From: DAIOFH01 sp036745875
GTDB taxonomy: Bacteria > Planctomycetota > SZUA-567
Assembly (NCBI GenBank): GCA_036745875.1
Contig: DAIOFH010000108.1
Location: 1-13,506 of the forward strand
Length of the DNA: 13,506 bases
Reading direction: 5' to 3'
The notes beneath the pieces were generated by a model. The model did not search any database. It was not told where the DNA came from and saw only the letters and a list, made by a program, of their open reading frames with translations. A program made the translations under genes and the position numbers. Shown piece by piece: positions 7,235 to 13,448 of this stretch. Each line of letters begins with the position of its first letter. Position 1 is the stretch's first letter.

Positions 7235-9971
7235 TGGGGCTAACCCTCGGCTTACCTCCGCCAATGCCTATAGACCCTCCCTCTTGTTGTTTGTCAATGG
7301 TGCGCATGATCCACTTTTCAATTTCCACGACGAAAAAGACGACGAGCCCAAGCATTATGGGATATCCCCAGTAGCGAAACGGCAAGGGCGAGGTGCCGAA
7401 AACGCTGTTCATAAAGGGAATATAGGTAATCGAAAGCTGGAGAATGACCATCAGGGCGCCAACGACGAAAATCGCCTTGTTGGTGAAAAAGCCGCAGCAG
7501 AAGGCAGAGCGGCGCAGGCTGCGGTTGTTGAAGAGGTGGCACATCCGGCTGATGACGATCGCCTGCATCGTTACCGTGCGGATCGTCGCATCGTCGTAAC
7601 GCCCGCTGTTGTGGAGCATGACGCTCAGGAACAGCGTCCCGCCGCCGATGAGTATGGAGACATACACTATGCGGAACAGGAAATAGGCGTCGATCAGCGG
7701 CGTCGCCGGGTCTCGTGGCGGCCGTTCCATTGCTTCCGGATCGAGCGGCTCGAAGGCGAGGGCAAGGGATACGGTAACGGATGTCACCATATTGACCCAG
7801 AGGATTTGCACCGGCGTCAGCGGCATGAAGGTGCCGAAAAGGATGCTGGCCATGATAAGGAAACATTCCGCGCCGTTTGTCGGGAGAATGAAAAGGATGG
7901 TTTTCTTTAGGTTGTCGTAGACTTTCCTGCCTTCCTCCACCGCCGCCGCGATGGTGGAGAAATTGTCGTCCGCGAGGACGATGCCGGCCGCGTCCTTGGT
8001 GACTTCAGTGCCCTTGACGCCCATGGCGATGCCGATGTCTGCTTTTTTCAGGGCGGGAGCGTCGTTGACGCCGTCCCCGGTCATGGCGCAGACATTGCCG
8101 TTGGCCTGGAGCGCGTCGACGAGTTGCAGCTTGTTTTCGGGGCTGGTGCGGGCAAAGATGTCGTATTTGCAGACTGCATCCCGAAGGGCGCTCGCGTCCA
8201 TGCCGTCCAGGTCCTTGCCCTGAAGGCCGTCCCTGCCGTTGCCGATTCCCAACTGTTGCCCTATGGCCATGGCTGTTTCCACGTGGTCGCCTGTAATCAT
8301 TTTTACCGTAATGCCGGCTTCATGGCATTCTTTCACCGCGGCTATCGCCTCGTCCCTCGGCGGATCGACAATCCCGGCAAGGCCGAGGAAAACAAGGCCG
8401 TTTTCGACATCTTCATGACGCAGTTCGGACCGGCTGCCTGTCACCGGTTTGTACGCGGCGGCGATGGTACGTTGTCCCGTGCGCGCCAGACCTACTATTT
8501 TCTCTTCCCAGAATTTGCGGTCAAGAGCGCTTTCTCCCGATTCCGTTTCCACCTTGTCCGCCATGCCGAGGATCCTGTCCGGCGCTCCCTTCACATAGAT
8601 GACCTGCTTCCCGGCTTTTTCGACAAGCACAGCCATATATTTGTATTTCGAATCGAAGGGAATGACGTCTTTTCTCGCTATGTCGTCTTTTTTCAAGCCG
8701 GATTTTTCCCAGGCCGCGATAAGCGCGCCTTCCGTTGGCTCCCCTTTGACGATCCAACGGCCGTTTTCGCCCTCGGCAAGTTCCGATTCATTGCAGACGG
8801 AAAAACAGGTCAGCGTTTCGGCCAGCAGCTTGTCGTTTTCGGGAGTTGCCTTTTCGCCGTTGCGGGTGATATCGCCTTCCGGTTGATAGCCAAGGCCGCC
8901 AACCGCATAATCCGCTTCCTGCGTGACCAGGTTTTTCACGGTCATTTCGTTTTTGGTCAGCGTGCCGGTCTTGTCCGAGCAAATGACGGAAACGGAGCCC
9001 AGGGTCTCGACCGAGGGAAGATTCCTGACGATGGCGTTCCTTTTGGCCATTGTTTGTACGCCCAGGGCGAGAATTATGGACATGATGGCGGGAAGGCCTT
9101 CCGGGATAGCGGCGATGGCGAGGCCGATCACCGACAGCGCCAGGACGCCGGGTTCGTAGTCGCGGAAAAAATAACCGAAAGCATACACCACCACGGCAAT
9201 TCCTACTATCACCACCGATATCACAGTGCTGAGGCGGTTCATCTGCTTGAGCAGCGGAGTCGTCGTCGTTTCGACCTCGTCCAGCATGCGGTTGATATTG
9301 CCGATTTCGGTGTTTTCGCCGACTGCCACGACAACGCCCGTCCCGGTGCCGGAACTGACGGTGGTGCCGGAGAAAGCCAGGTTGGTCCTGTCGGCAAGGG
9401 TGGTGCCGCTTTTAAGCGCCTCTGTCTGCTTCTCCATCGTGTTTGCCTCGCCGGTGAGTGCCGATTCCTCGACTTTCAGGTTATCCGCCTTGATGAGGCG
9501 CAGGTCGGCGGGTATTTTGTCGCCCGGCTTGAGCCTGACCACGTCGCCAAGGGTCAGACCGTCCGCATCCACGTCCATGCGCGTTCCGCTCCTGACCACA
9601 TGGGCCTCGAGGGCGAGGATATTCTTGATCGCATCCATCGCGGCGTCGGCGCGGTTTTCCTGGACAAAGCCGATGAGGGCGTTGATGACCACCACCAGGA
9701 GGATGACGATGGTGTCGACGTAATGTCCCATGGCAAAAGTCAGGATGGCGGCAGCGATGAGGATATAGATCAGGATATTGTTGAACTGGCTGAGGAATTT
9801 CATCAGCAACCCGGTTTTCTTCGTTTCGGGAAGGAGGTTTTGGCCGAACTTTTCCAGCCGCCTGACCGCTTCCTCGTCCGCGAGACCCTGTTCTGGGTCA
9901 GTCTTGAGCGTCTTGATCACCGCGTCTACTGAGCACGCATACCATGCTTTTTTGATTATTGTATCACTCAT
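7227..9971 (-). CDS. class II (SERCA/PMCA-like) cation-transporting P-type ATPase
   Basis: This ATP-driven cation pump of the cytoplasmic membrane has 914 residues. In order it shows the N-terminal cation-ATPase domain, M1-M2 (about 60-105), the actuator domain with TGE (173-175), M4 with PEGLP (290-294), phosphorylation motif DKTGT (Asp333), nucleotide-domain KGAPD (461-465), hinge motif TGDGVND (631-637) and a C-terminal M5-M10 bundle. Ion-site residues E291 (M4), N699 and E702 (M5), N727 and T730 (M6) are kept, but the M6 Asp of Ca2+ pumps is Ser731. Calcium specificity is therefore not assured. The ATG at 9971 is chosen because GGGAGG lies 7 bases upstream; a longer reading from a TTG at 10094 would run through a hairpin. 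It is the first gene of a coupled unit with the ABC exporter pair. Confidence 0.92.
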   Translation of the reverse strand: MSDTIIKKAWYACSVDAVIKTLKTDPEQGLADEEAVRRLEKFGQNLLPETKKTGLLMKFLSQFNNILIYILIAAAILTFAMGHYVDTIVILLVVVINALIGFVQENRADAAMDAIKNILALEAHVVRSGTRMDVDADGLTLGDVVRLKPGDKIPADLRLIKADNLKVEESALTGEANTMEKQTEALKSGTTLADRTNLAFSGTTVSSGTGTGVVVAVGENTEIGNINRMLDEVETTTTPLLKQMNRLSTVISVVIVGIAVVVYAFGYFFRDYEPGVLALSVIGLAIAAIPEGLPAIMSIILALGVQTMAKRNAIVRNLPSVETLGSVSVICSDKTGTLTKNEMTVKNLVTQEADYAVGGLGYQPEGDITRNGEKATPENDKLLAETLTCFSVCNESELAEGENGRWIVKGEPTEGALIAAWEKSGLKKDDIARKDVIPFDSKYKYMAVLVEKAGKQVIYVKGAPDRILGMADKVETESGESALDRKFWEEKIVGLARTGQRTIAAAYKPVTGSRSELRHEDVENGLVFLGLAGIVDPPRDEAIAAVKECHEAGITVKMITGDHVETAMAIGQQLGIGNGRDGLQGKDLDGMDASALRDAVCKYDIFARTSPENKLQLVDALQANGNVCAMTGDGVNDAPALKKADIGIAMGVKGTEVTKDAAGIVLADDNFSTIAAAVEEGRKVYDNLKKTILFILPTNGAECFLIMASILFGTFMPLTPVQILWVNMVTSVTVSLALAFEPLDPEAMERPPRDPATPLIDAYFLFRIVYVSILIGGGTLFLSVMLHNSGRYDDATIRTVTMQAIVISRMCHLFNNRSLRRSAFCCGFFTNKAIFVVGALMVILQLSITYIPFMNSVFGTSPLPFRYWGYPIMLGLVVFFVVEIEKWIMRTIDKQQEGGSIGIGGGKPRVSPNA
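7244..7248 (-). promoter_or_regulatory. ribosome binding site deciding the start of the first ABC gene
   Basis: GAGGG on the - strand sits 9 bases before the ATG at 7234, inside the 3' end of the ATPase gene. It favours that ATG over the upstream in-frame TTG. Confidence 0.5.
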
Positions 9972-9978
9972 CCTTCCG

Positions 9979-9984
9979 CCTCCC
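9979..9984 (-). promoter_or_regulatory. ribosome binding site deciding the ATPase start
   Basis: GGGAGG on the - strand, 7 bases before the ATG at 9971. This near-ideal Shine-Dalgarno site excludes the upstream TTG reading. It begins only five bases after the U-tract of the upstream hairpin. Confidence 0.8.
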
Positions 9985-9989
9985 GGTTC

Positions 9990-10025
9990 AAAAACACACC
10001 CCCTTAGACCAGCCAAGGGGGTGTG
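9990..10025 (-). terminator. terminator-like hairpin in the ATPase leader (attenuator, or terminator of the upstream gene)
   Basis: On the - strand an 11-bp perfect stem (10015-10025 with 9995-10005, a C5/G5 core within CACACCCCCTT) encloses a 9-base loop and is followed by five U residues (9994-9990). The hairpin lies 99 bp after the coiled-coil gene stop and directly before the ATPase ribosome binding site. It either ends the coiled-coil transcript or acts as a conditional terminator in a leader that continues into the ATPase gene. No clear promoter is seen between it and the ATPase start. Confidence 0.65.
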
Positions 10026-10123
10026 ACCCAAATAGCACGCGACTGATTTGTCTTCTGTAGTAGAATGTCCGCGCGCACTTGGAAAACTGGCCAAATAATT
10101 AACCGCATGCTATTGTGCGTGTT

Positions 10124-11734
10124 TCAGTTCTTGAAATAATCCACGACCTCGTGGTATTCGCGGACGATCTTGTCGCCAATGCTTTCCGTCTCCGTGGAGA
10201 CGCGGCGGGTCACGGAGTTTGCGTCCGATTCGGCCTGACGGGCGGCGTTCTCGGCGTCCTGGACGCCCCGCTGCCAATCCTGCTGAGCGCGGGCGCGCCA
10301 CTGGCGGCTGTCGCCGTCGGACGGCATGATGCCGCGGAAAGAACGCATTTTCGTGCGGTATTCGTTCATCTGCTTGTCCCAGTTGGAATCAAGCGTGTTC
10401 AATTCCGTCTCGTACTTGATAATGTCGTCGTAAGAGGCGTTTTTCTCGTTTAAGCTCTGCATGAGCTGTTCCCGCTGCTTCATGTAGTCGGCGCGGGCCG
10501 ACATCATTTCCTGGTCCATGGCCGAGCGGTCGTCAAGTTTTTTGACGGCGTTCTCATAGCGTTCTTTTTTGTTCGCTATCTGCGAGTCGATGGAGTCGAT
10601 CAGGGACTGCATGTTCGTTTTTTCCTGGTCGGAGATGTTGGAAATGTTCATGCGTTCCTGCAGGTTTGTTTTCCTGTCCTGCAATTCCTGCAGTTCCCTG
10701 TTGTAGCGGGATTCGAGGCGGCTCTTCATGCTGTCCATCCTGGAGGTCGAACGGCTTTGCCTTTCTGGGCCCGTGTTGACGTTGTAGACAGTAACCCGGT
10801 ATACATTCGGAACCTTGTCGCTGACAGACATCAGTTTGTCGCGAATGGCCTTTTCCTCGTTGATCCGGCGCTCTTCGAGCTTGGCGACATCGCTGCGGAA
10901 TTGGCCGATGTTGTCCCTTGTGACGGGTGTTTCCGCCATGTTGATCCTTATGTCGTTGCGGTCTTCGACATAAGCCAGGCGCTCCTTGTAGGCTTGTTCG
11001 ATAATGTCCCTGCGATCGTCAAAGGCGCTTACCGCTTCGCTGTAAATCTTGTCTTCGCGTTCTTTCAACGCATCGAAATTTCCGAGCTGCTTTTCCAGGG
11101 AGGTCCTGTCGGCTATCGTCAGGCTGGCATCGGCGAGCCGGTGGTTCAGCTGCTCGCGCTGGTCGGCGATGCGCTGGTATGCCGCCGAATGCCTCCGTTC
11201 CATCTCGAGCTTGGCGTTGTCGAGATTGGCGAGTTCACGGTCCCGCATCTGGGCGAGGGACAGCTTTTCCTCGATGAACTCGCTATTATTATTGTATGCC
11301 GCTTCGTCCATGTTCTTCCTGTCCTCGAGGCTGACAAGCTGCTCGCGGTAACGGGCCATATCCTCGGGGGTGACGTCGGCGCGGGCCATGTTGTGCCTGA
11401 TCCCGTCGACCTGTTTAAGGTAGTCTTCCTGGTCGTTCAGGCGTTTTTCCACCAGGTCCTTGTACTCATCTAGGGCGGCAAGGCTGTTCTGGTAGTTCTG
11501 GTCGATCATATTCTTTCTTTCCTGCATTGCCTGCTCCGCGAATTTGACGCTATCGTTCCGGCTGGAGTCGGAGCCAGCCGCGCGGATACGGTCCTGAAGC
11601 CGCACCTCGTCCCGCGCGAAATCCCTTTCCTGGCGATATTTCCTTTCCTCGAGCGCTTCCCTGGCGTTATGGATTTTCATCAGCTCTTCGAAGCGCTGCG
11701 TGTTGAGGAGGTACATGTGGCGGAGGTTTGCCAT
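10124..11734 (-). CDS. long repetitive coiled-coil protein, C-terminal 536 residues of a split reading frame
   Basis: I do not recognise a named family. The sequence is almost wholly charged alpha-helical coiled coil, rich in Glu, Arg, Lys, Gln, Asn, Asp and Met. It contains degenerate helix-hinge-helix repeats following the rule [M/L]-x4-[V/L/I/A]-[S/T]-x6-[Y/F/L/M]-x6-[L/F/I], with hinges at 116-138, 200-221, 266-287, 362-383 and 428-449 and a weaker one near 50-72. A non-coiled stretch (about 308-330) contains VYRVTVYNVN. There is no signal peptide and no Shine-Dalgarno site before the ATG at 11734. The same frame stays open 21 codons further upstream to a TAA at 11798-11800, beyond which lies the 113-residue secreted fragment in the same frame. 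This piece is therefore probably the body of an exported or surface structural protein whose gene has been interrupted; restart at 11734 is unproven. Confidence 0.75.
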   Translation of the reverse strand: MANLRHMYLLNTQRFEELMKIHNAREALEERKYRQERDFARDEVRLQDRIRAAGSDSSRNDSVKFAEQAMQERKNMIDQNYQNSLAALDEYKDLVEKRLNDQEDYLKQVDGIRHNMARADVTPEDMARYREQLVSLEDRKNMDEAAYNNNSEFIEEKLSLAQMRDRELANLDNAKLEMERRHSAAYQRIADQREQLNHRLADASLTIADRTSLEKQLGNFDALKEREDKIYSEAVSAFDDRRDIIEQAYKERLAYVEDRNDIRINMAETPVTRDNIGQFRSDVAKLEERRINEEKAIRDKLMSVSDKVPNVYRVTVYNVNTGPERQSRSTSRMDSMKSRLESRYNRELQELQDRKTNLQERMNISNISDQEKTNMQSLIDSIDSQIANKKERYENAVKKLDDRSAMDQEMMSARADYMKQREQLMQSLNEKNASYDDIIKYETELNTLDSNWDKQMNEYRTKMRSFRGIMPSDGDSRQWRARAQQDWQRGVQDAENAARQAESDANSVTRRVSTETESIGDKIVREYHEVVDYFKN

Positions 11735-11797
11735 GGAAGCGTCATAAATATTTGAGTTCGTTTCGCTGCGGTTGGCGAGCTTGGTTGCTTCCGATTT

Positions 11798-11800
11798 TTA
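11798..11800 (-). other. in-frame TAA splitting the coiled-coil gene
   Basis: This single stop codon divides an otherwise continuous frame from 12139 to 10124. The 21 codons after it (11797-11735) contain no ATG start but read as the same charged helical composition (KSEATKLANRSET). Other genes here end in TAA as usual stops, so the codon is not reassigned. Confidence 0.8.
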
Positions 11801-12139
11801 TTTGTCGTCGAAACTGCTGACGTTGGCGGCAGTCATCTTACCTTGGAAGTCCAAGTAATCCGCTTCCAGCTTCTGCTGGTTCACGACCTGTTCTTCTTTG
11901 ATCGCCTTGACTTCGTTGAAGATGGCGCTGGATTTTTCGTCATGATCCCTGATGAGCGCCGCATACTCTTCGTTGAGTTCGTTCCTGACGTCGTCGTAGC
12001 GGTTTTCTATCTTTTGTAATTCCGTCTGCAATTCGGCGTTGATGGCGATGTCTTCCGAAAACGCCATTTGCGGCACTATTACCGACAGGACGGATGCTAT
12101 GAAGATGCCCAAAAGCAGTCTTTTATCAAAAACGTGCAT
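11798..12139 (-). CDS. signal-peptide-bearing N-terminal fragment of the coiled-coil protein
   Basis: This 113-residue reading frame starts with a classical signal peptide: K6 R7, a hydrophobic core (LLLGIFIASVLSVIVP, 8-23) and a plausible signal peptidase I site AFS|ED after residue 28. The mature part is a charged coiled coil (about 35-100) ending in KMTAANVSS, which resembles the hinge motif of the downstream repeats. The ATG at 12139 has an excellent ribosome binding site, GGAGGAA. The TAA at 11798-11800 is in frame with the 536-residue coiled-coil frame downstream. One base change from CAA, GAA or AAA would explain the stop, and the undivided protein would be 671 residues. It may be a truncated pseudogene fragment or, less likely, a genuine small secreted protein. 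Confidence 0.75.
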   Translation of the reverse strand: MHVFDKRLLLGIFIASVLSVIVPQMAFSEDIAINAELQTELQKIENRYDDVRNELNEEYAALIRDHDEKSSAIFNEVKAIKEEQVVNQQKLEADYLDFQGKMTAANVSSFDDK

Positions 12140-12144
12140 TATAA

Positions 12145-12151
12145 TTCCTCC
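12145..12151 (-). promoter_or_regulatory. strong ribosome binding site of the coiled-coil gene
   Basis: GGAGGAA on the - strand, with its GGAGG core 7 bases before the ATG at 12139. The 536-residue frame downstream has no comparable site, which argues that only this start was meant to serve the whole gene. Confidence 0.8.
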
Positions 12152-12168
12152 GAATGGATAAAGCCGCG

Positions 12169-12206
12169 CGACGTATGGCCATGAATTTCATGGCGGCGGT
12201 ACGTCG
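12169..12206. promoter_or_regulatory. nested palindrome upstream of the coiled-coil gene
   Basis: An inner perfect palindrome GCCATGAA-T-TTCATGGC (12178-12194) is enclosed by matching outer arms CGACGTA (12169-12175) and TACGTCG (12200-12206), with 2 and 5 unpaired bases between. It ends 17 bp before the ribosome binding site, so it could be an operator or a leader hairpin. Confidence 0.55.
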
Positions 12207-12472
12207 TTTGATTTCCCTCATGTTCCCCAAAAAATACCAATCCGTGAATTTATGCAGACGTAAACGCCTTATCTATCAGACTAATGTCATGCGGAGGAGG
12301 GTATTTTGCTGCAATTTCATCGTTTTTGATAAATTTATAATATCTTTATTATTAAGATGTTAGTTTGATTCTCGTATATGTTTCCGATGTGAGTTGTGGT
12401 GTGAAATCAGAAAATGAAATGCATGCTTAATGAGCACGGAATGCGTTAATAGTAAGTCTCATGGCAAAGTAC

Positions 12473-12513
12473 AAAAAAAGGCAAGGCATCTTCCAAACAG
12501 AAGGTGCCTTGCC
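12473..12513 (-). terminator. strong intrinsic terminator of the ferritin gene
   Basis: A 14-bp stem with one G-U wobble (12500-12513 with 12480-12493, GGCAAGGCA core) and a 6-base loop is followed on the - strand by seven U residues (12479-12473). It lies 28 bp after the ferritin stop. Confidence 0.93.
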
Positions 12514-12541
12514 GAATGAACTGTGAGCTACGGTAAATTCT

Positions 12542-13270
12542 TCAGTCCTGGGCTTGCAACTGCGCCATGACCACATCCTTGAAATATTTGTCGACCATCA
12601 GCGGATCGTCCGTGTGGGAGAAAATATCAAGGGCGGTGTGGGAAAGTTCCTCCTCCTCGGCCTGCTCCAAAAGGAGACGCCGCAGCCAGTGGCTGGTAAG
12701 GTAGTCGTGAGTCTCGTCAGCGACCGCCTTGATGTTGTTGATTGCGCGGGTTGTTTCAATTTCGCGGATCAGTACTTCGTCGTGCGGATCCTTGACCGTC
12801 AGCTCCTTCTTGTTTTTGTAGATGTCGATGTATTGTGCGTCAGTGCCGGGTATGGAAAAGAGGAAGTCGGCCTGGGTCAGGTACTCGATGATCCATTGGG
12901 CGTGGTCGCGTTCTTCATTTGCGCGGAGGTAGAAGTAGGCGGCCTGTCCGAAGAGACTATTGATGTCCATCCAGATGCCAAAATTGTAATACAGGTATTG
13001 ATTGTTGAGTTCAAGCCCGATCTGCTGGATGAGGAGGTCGGCGACGTCGGCGGCAAGGTAACTCTCCTTTCGCGCCTCGGAGATCGGGGCTGTTCTTTCG
13101 CGTTCCGTCTTATATTTGTTGGTTTTTTCGGCGTTTTGTGCGCTGCTTACGCGCGGGTCCTTTGGCGCAGGCAAGTTTTCGACGCGGCCTTTCGTCGATT
13201 CGTTCTTTTCAGATTTGTTTAATGTTCGTGTTATGTGTTTTTGAAGAGTAAAGTTACGAAGTACATTCAT
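12542..13270 (-). CDS. ftnA: nonheme bacterial ferritin (FtnA-like) with an N-terminal extension
   Basis: This is an iron-storage ferritin. It oxidises Fe(II) at a dinuclear centre and stores ferric mineral in a 24-mer cage in the cytoplasm. Counting from an in-frame TTG at 13330, the four-helix ferritin domain spans about 94-260. Ferroxidase ligands matching E. coli FtnA are visible: E107, E139/E140 and H143 (EERDH), E192, and E222-Q223-x-E225-E226 (EQAEEE). Before the domain lie about 70 residues rich in Lys, Arg, Glu, Thr and Pro, absent from typical 165-residue FtnA. The start is uncertain. The predicted promoter places the transcript start near 13327, which excludes the TTG. In-frame ATGs are at 13309, 13285 and 13270; 13270 is given here, although its GGAG is too close. 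The gene stands alone, with its own promoter and terminator. No heme-binding Met typical of bacterioferritin was evident. Confidence 0.88.
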   Translation of the reverse strand: MNVLRNFTLQKHITRTLNKSEKNESTKGRVENLPAPKDPRVSSAQNAEKTNKYKTERERTAPISEARKESYLAADVADLLIQQIGLELNNQYLYYNFGIWMDINSLFGQAAYFYLRANEERDHAQWIIEYLTQADFLFSIPGTDAQYIDIYKNKKELTVKDPHDEVLIREIETTRAINNIKAVADETHDYLTSHWLRRLLLEQAEEEELSHTALDIFSHTDDPLMVDKYFKDVVMAQLQAQD

Positions 13271-13333
13271 TCTCCGTTGATTCATTGAATGAGTTGAGTA
13301 TGGTATCATTGTATTTATAAATAGTGCCAAAAA

Positions 13334-13361
13334 ATAATATAATCAACTACAATGGGATCAA
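13334..13361 (-). promoter_or_regulatory. predicted sigma70-type promoter of the ferritin gene
   Basis: On the - strand, TTGATC (13361-13356) and TATTAT (13339-13334) are 16 bases apart. Transcription would begin near 13327. The region is very AT-rich, so alternatives are possible. Confidence 0.5.
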
Positions 13362-13430
13362 ATAATCATGCATTGTGTTTGTATAAGTTCCGTTTAAATA
13401 TAAATAATAAATTGCATTTAAATTAAGTAT

Positions 13431-13448
13431 TGTTACCATAAGGTAACA
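13431..13448. promoter_or_regulatory. 18-bp dyad TGTTACC-N4-GGTAACA upstream of ferritin
   Basis: Perfect 7-bp arms flank ATAA, in the AT-rich region about 70 bp upstream of the predicted ferritin -35 box. The symmetry and size suit a dimeric transcription factor. It does not match the classical Fur box, and it could belong to a gene beyond the window edge. Confidence 0.45.

Larger units (their letters stand above)
12140..12472. other. AT-rich gene-free stretch between the coiled-coil gene and the ferritin terminator
   Basis: No credible gene is seen here. The stretch holds the coiled-coil ribosome binding site and the nested palindrome, then AT-rich DNA (about 12300-12370) with several -10-like hexamers on both strands but no convincing -35 partner. 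The promoter of the coiled-coil gene should lie here. A 69-codon frame at 12154-12363 on the + strand lacks a plausible ribosome binding site and family resemblance. Confidence 0.6.

Noticed and set aside
8124..9932. 602-codon open frame on the + strand opposite the P-type ATPase
   Set aside because: It is an antisense shadow from GC-rich codon bias. The ATPase on the other strand has all its catalytic motifs, and this frame has no recognisable domain.
9972..10094. 41-residue N-terminal extension of the ATPase from a TTG
   Set aside because: It would translate through the hairpin and U-tract, and a near-ideal ribosome binding site precedes the ATG at 9971.
11798..11800. Reassigned stop codon or programmed recoding at the TAA
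   Set aside because: TAA and TGA terminate other genes here normally. No TGA selenocysteine context, slippery site or recoding structure was identified, so simple interruption is favoured.
12154..12363. 69-codon frame on the + strand in the intergenic region
   Set aside because: There is no ribosome binding site or recognisable similarity, and it runs through the nested palindrome and AT-rich leader.
12542..13270. Encapsulated ferritin (encapsulin cargo) or bacterioferritin
   Set aside because: The domain is a full four-helix ferritin with FtnA-like ligands, not the short two-helix encapsulated form. No cargo tag or encapsulin gene was seen, and no heme Met was evident.
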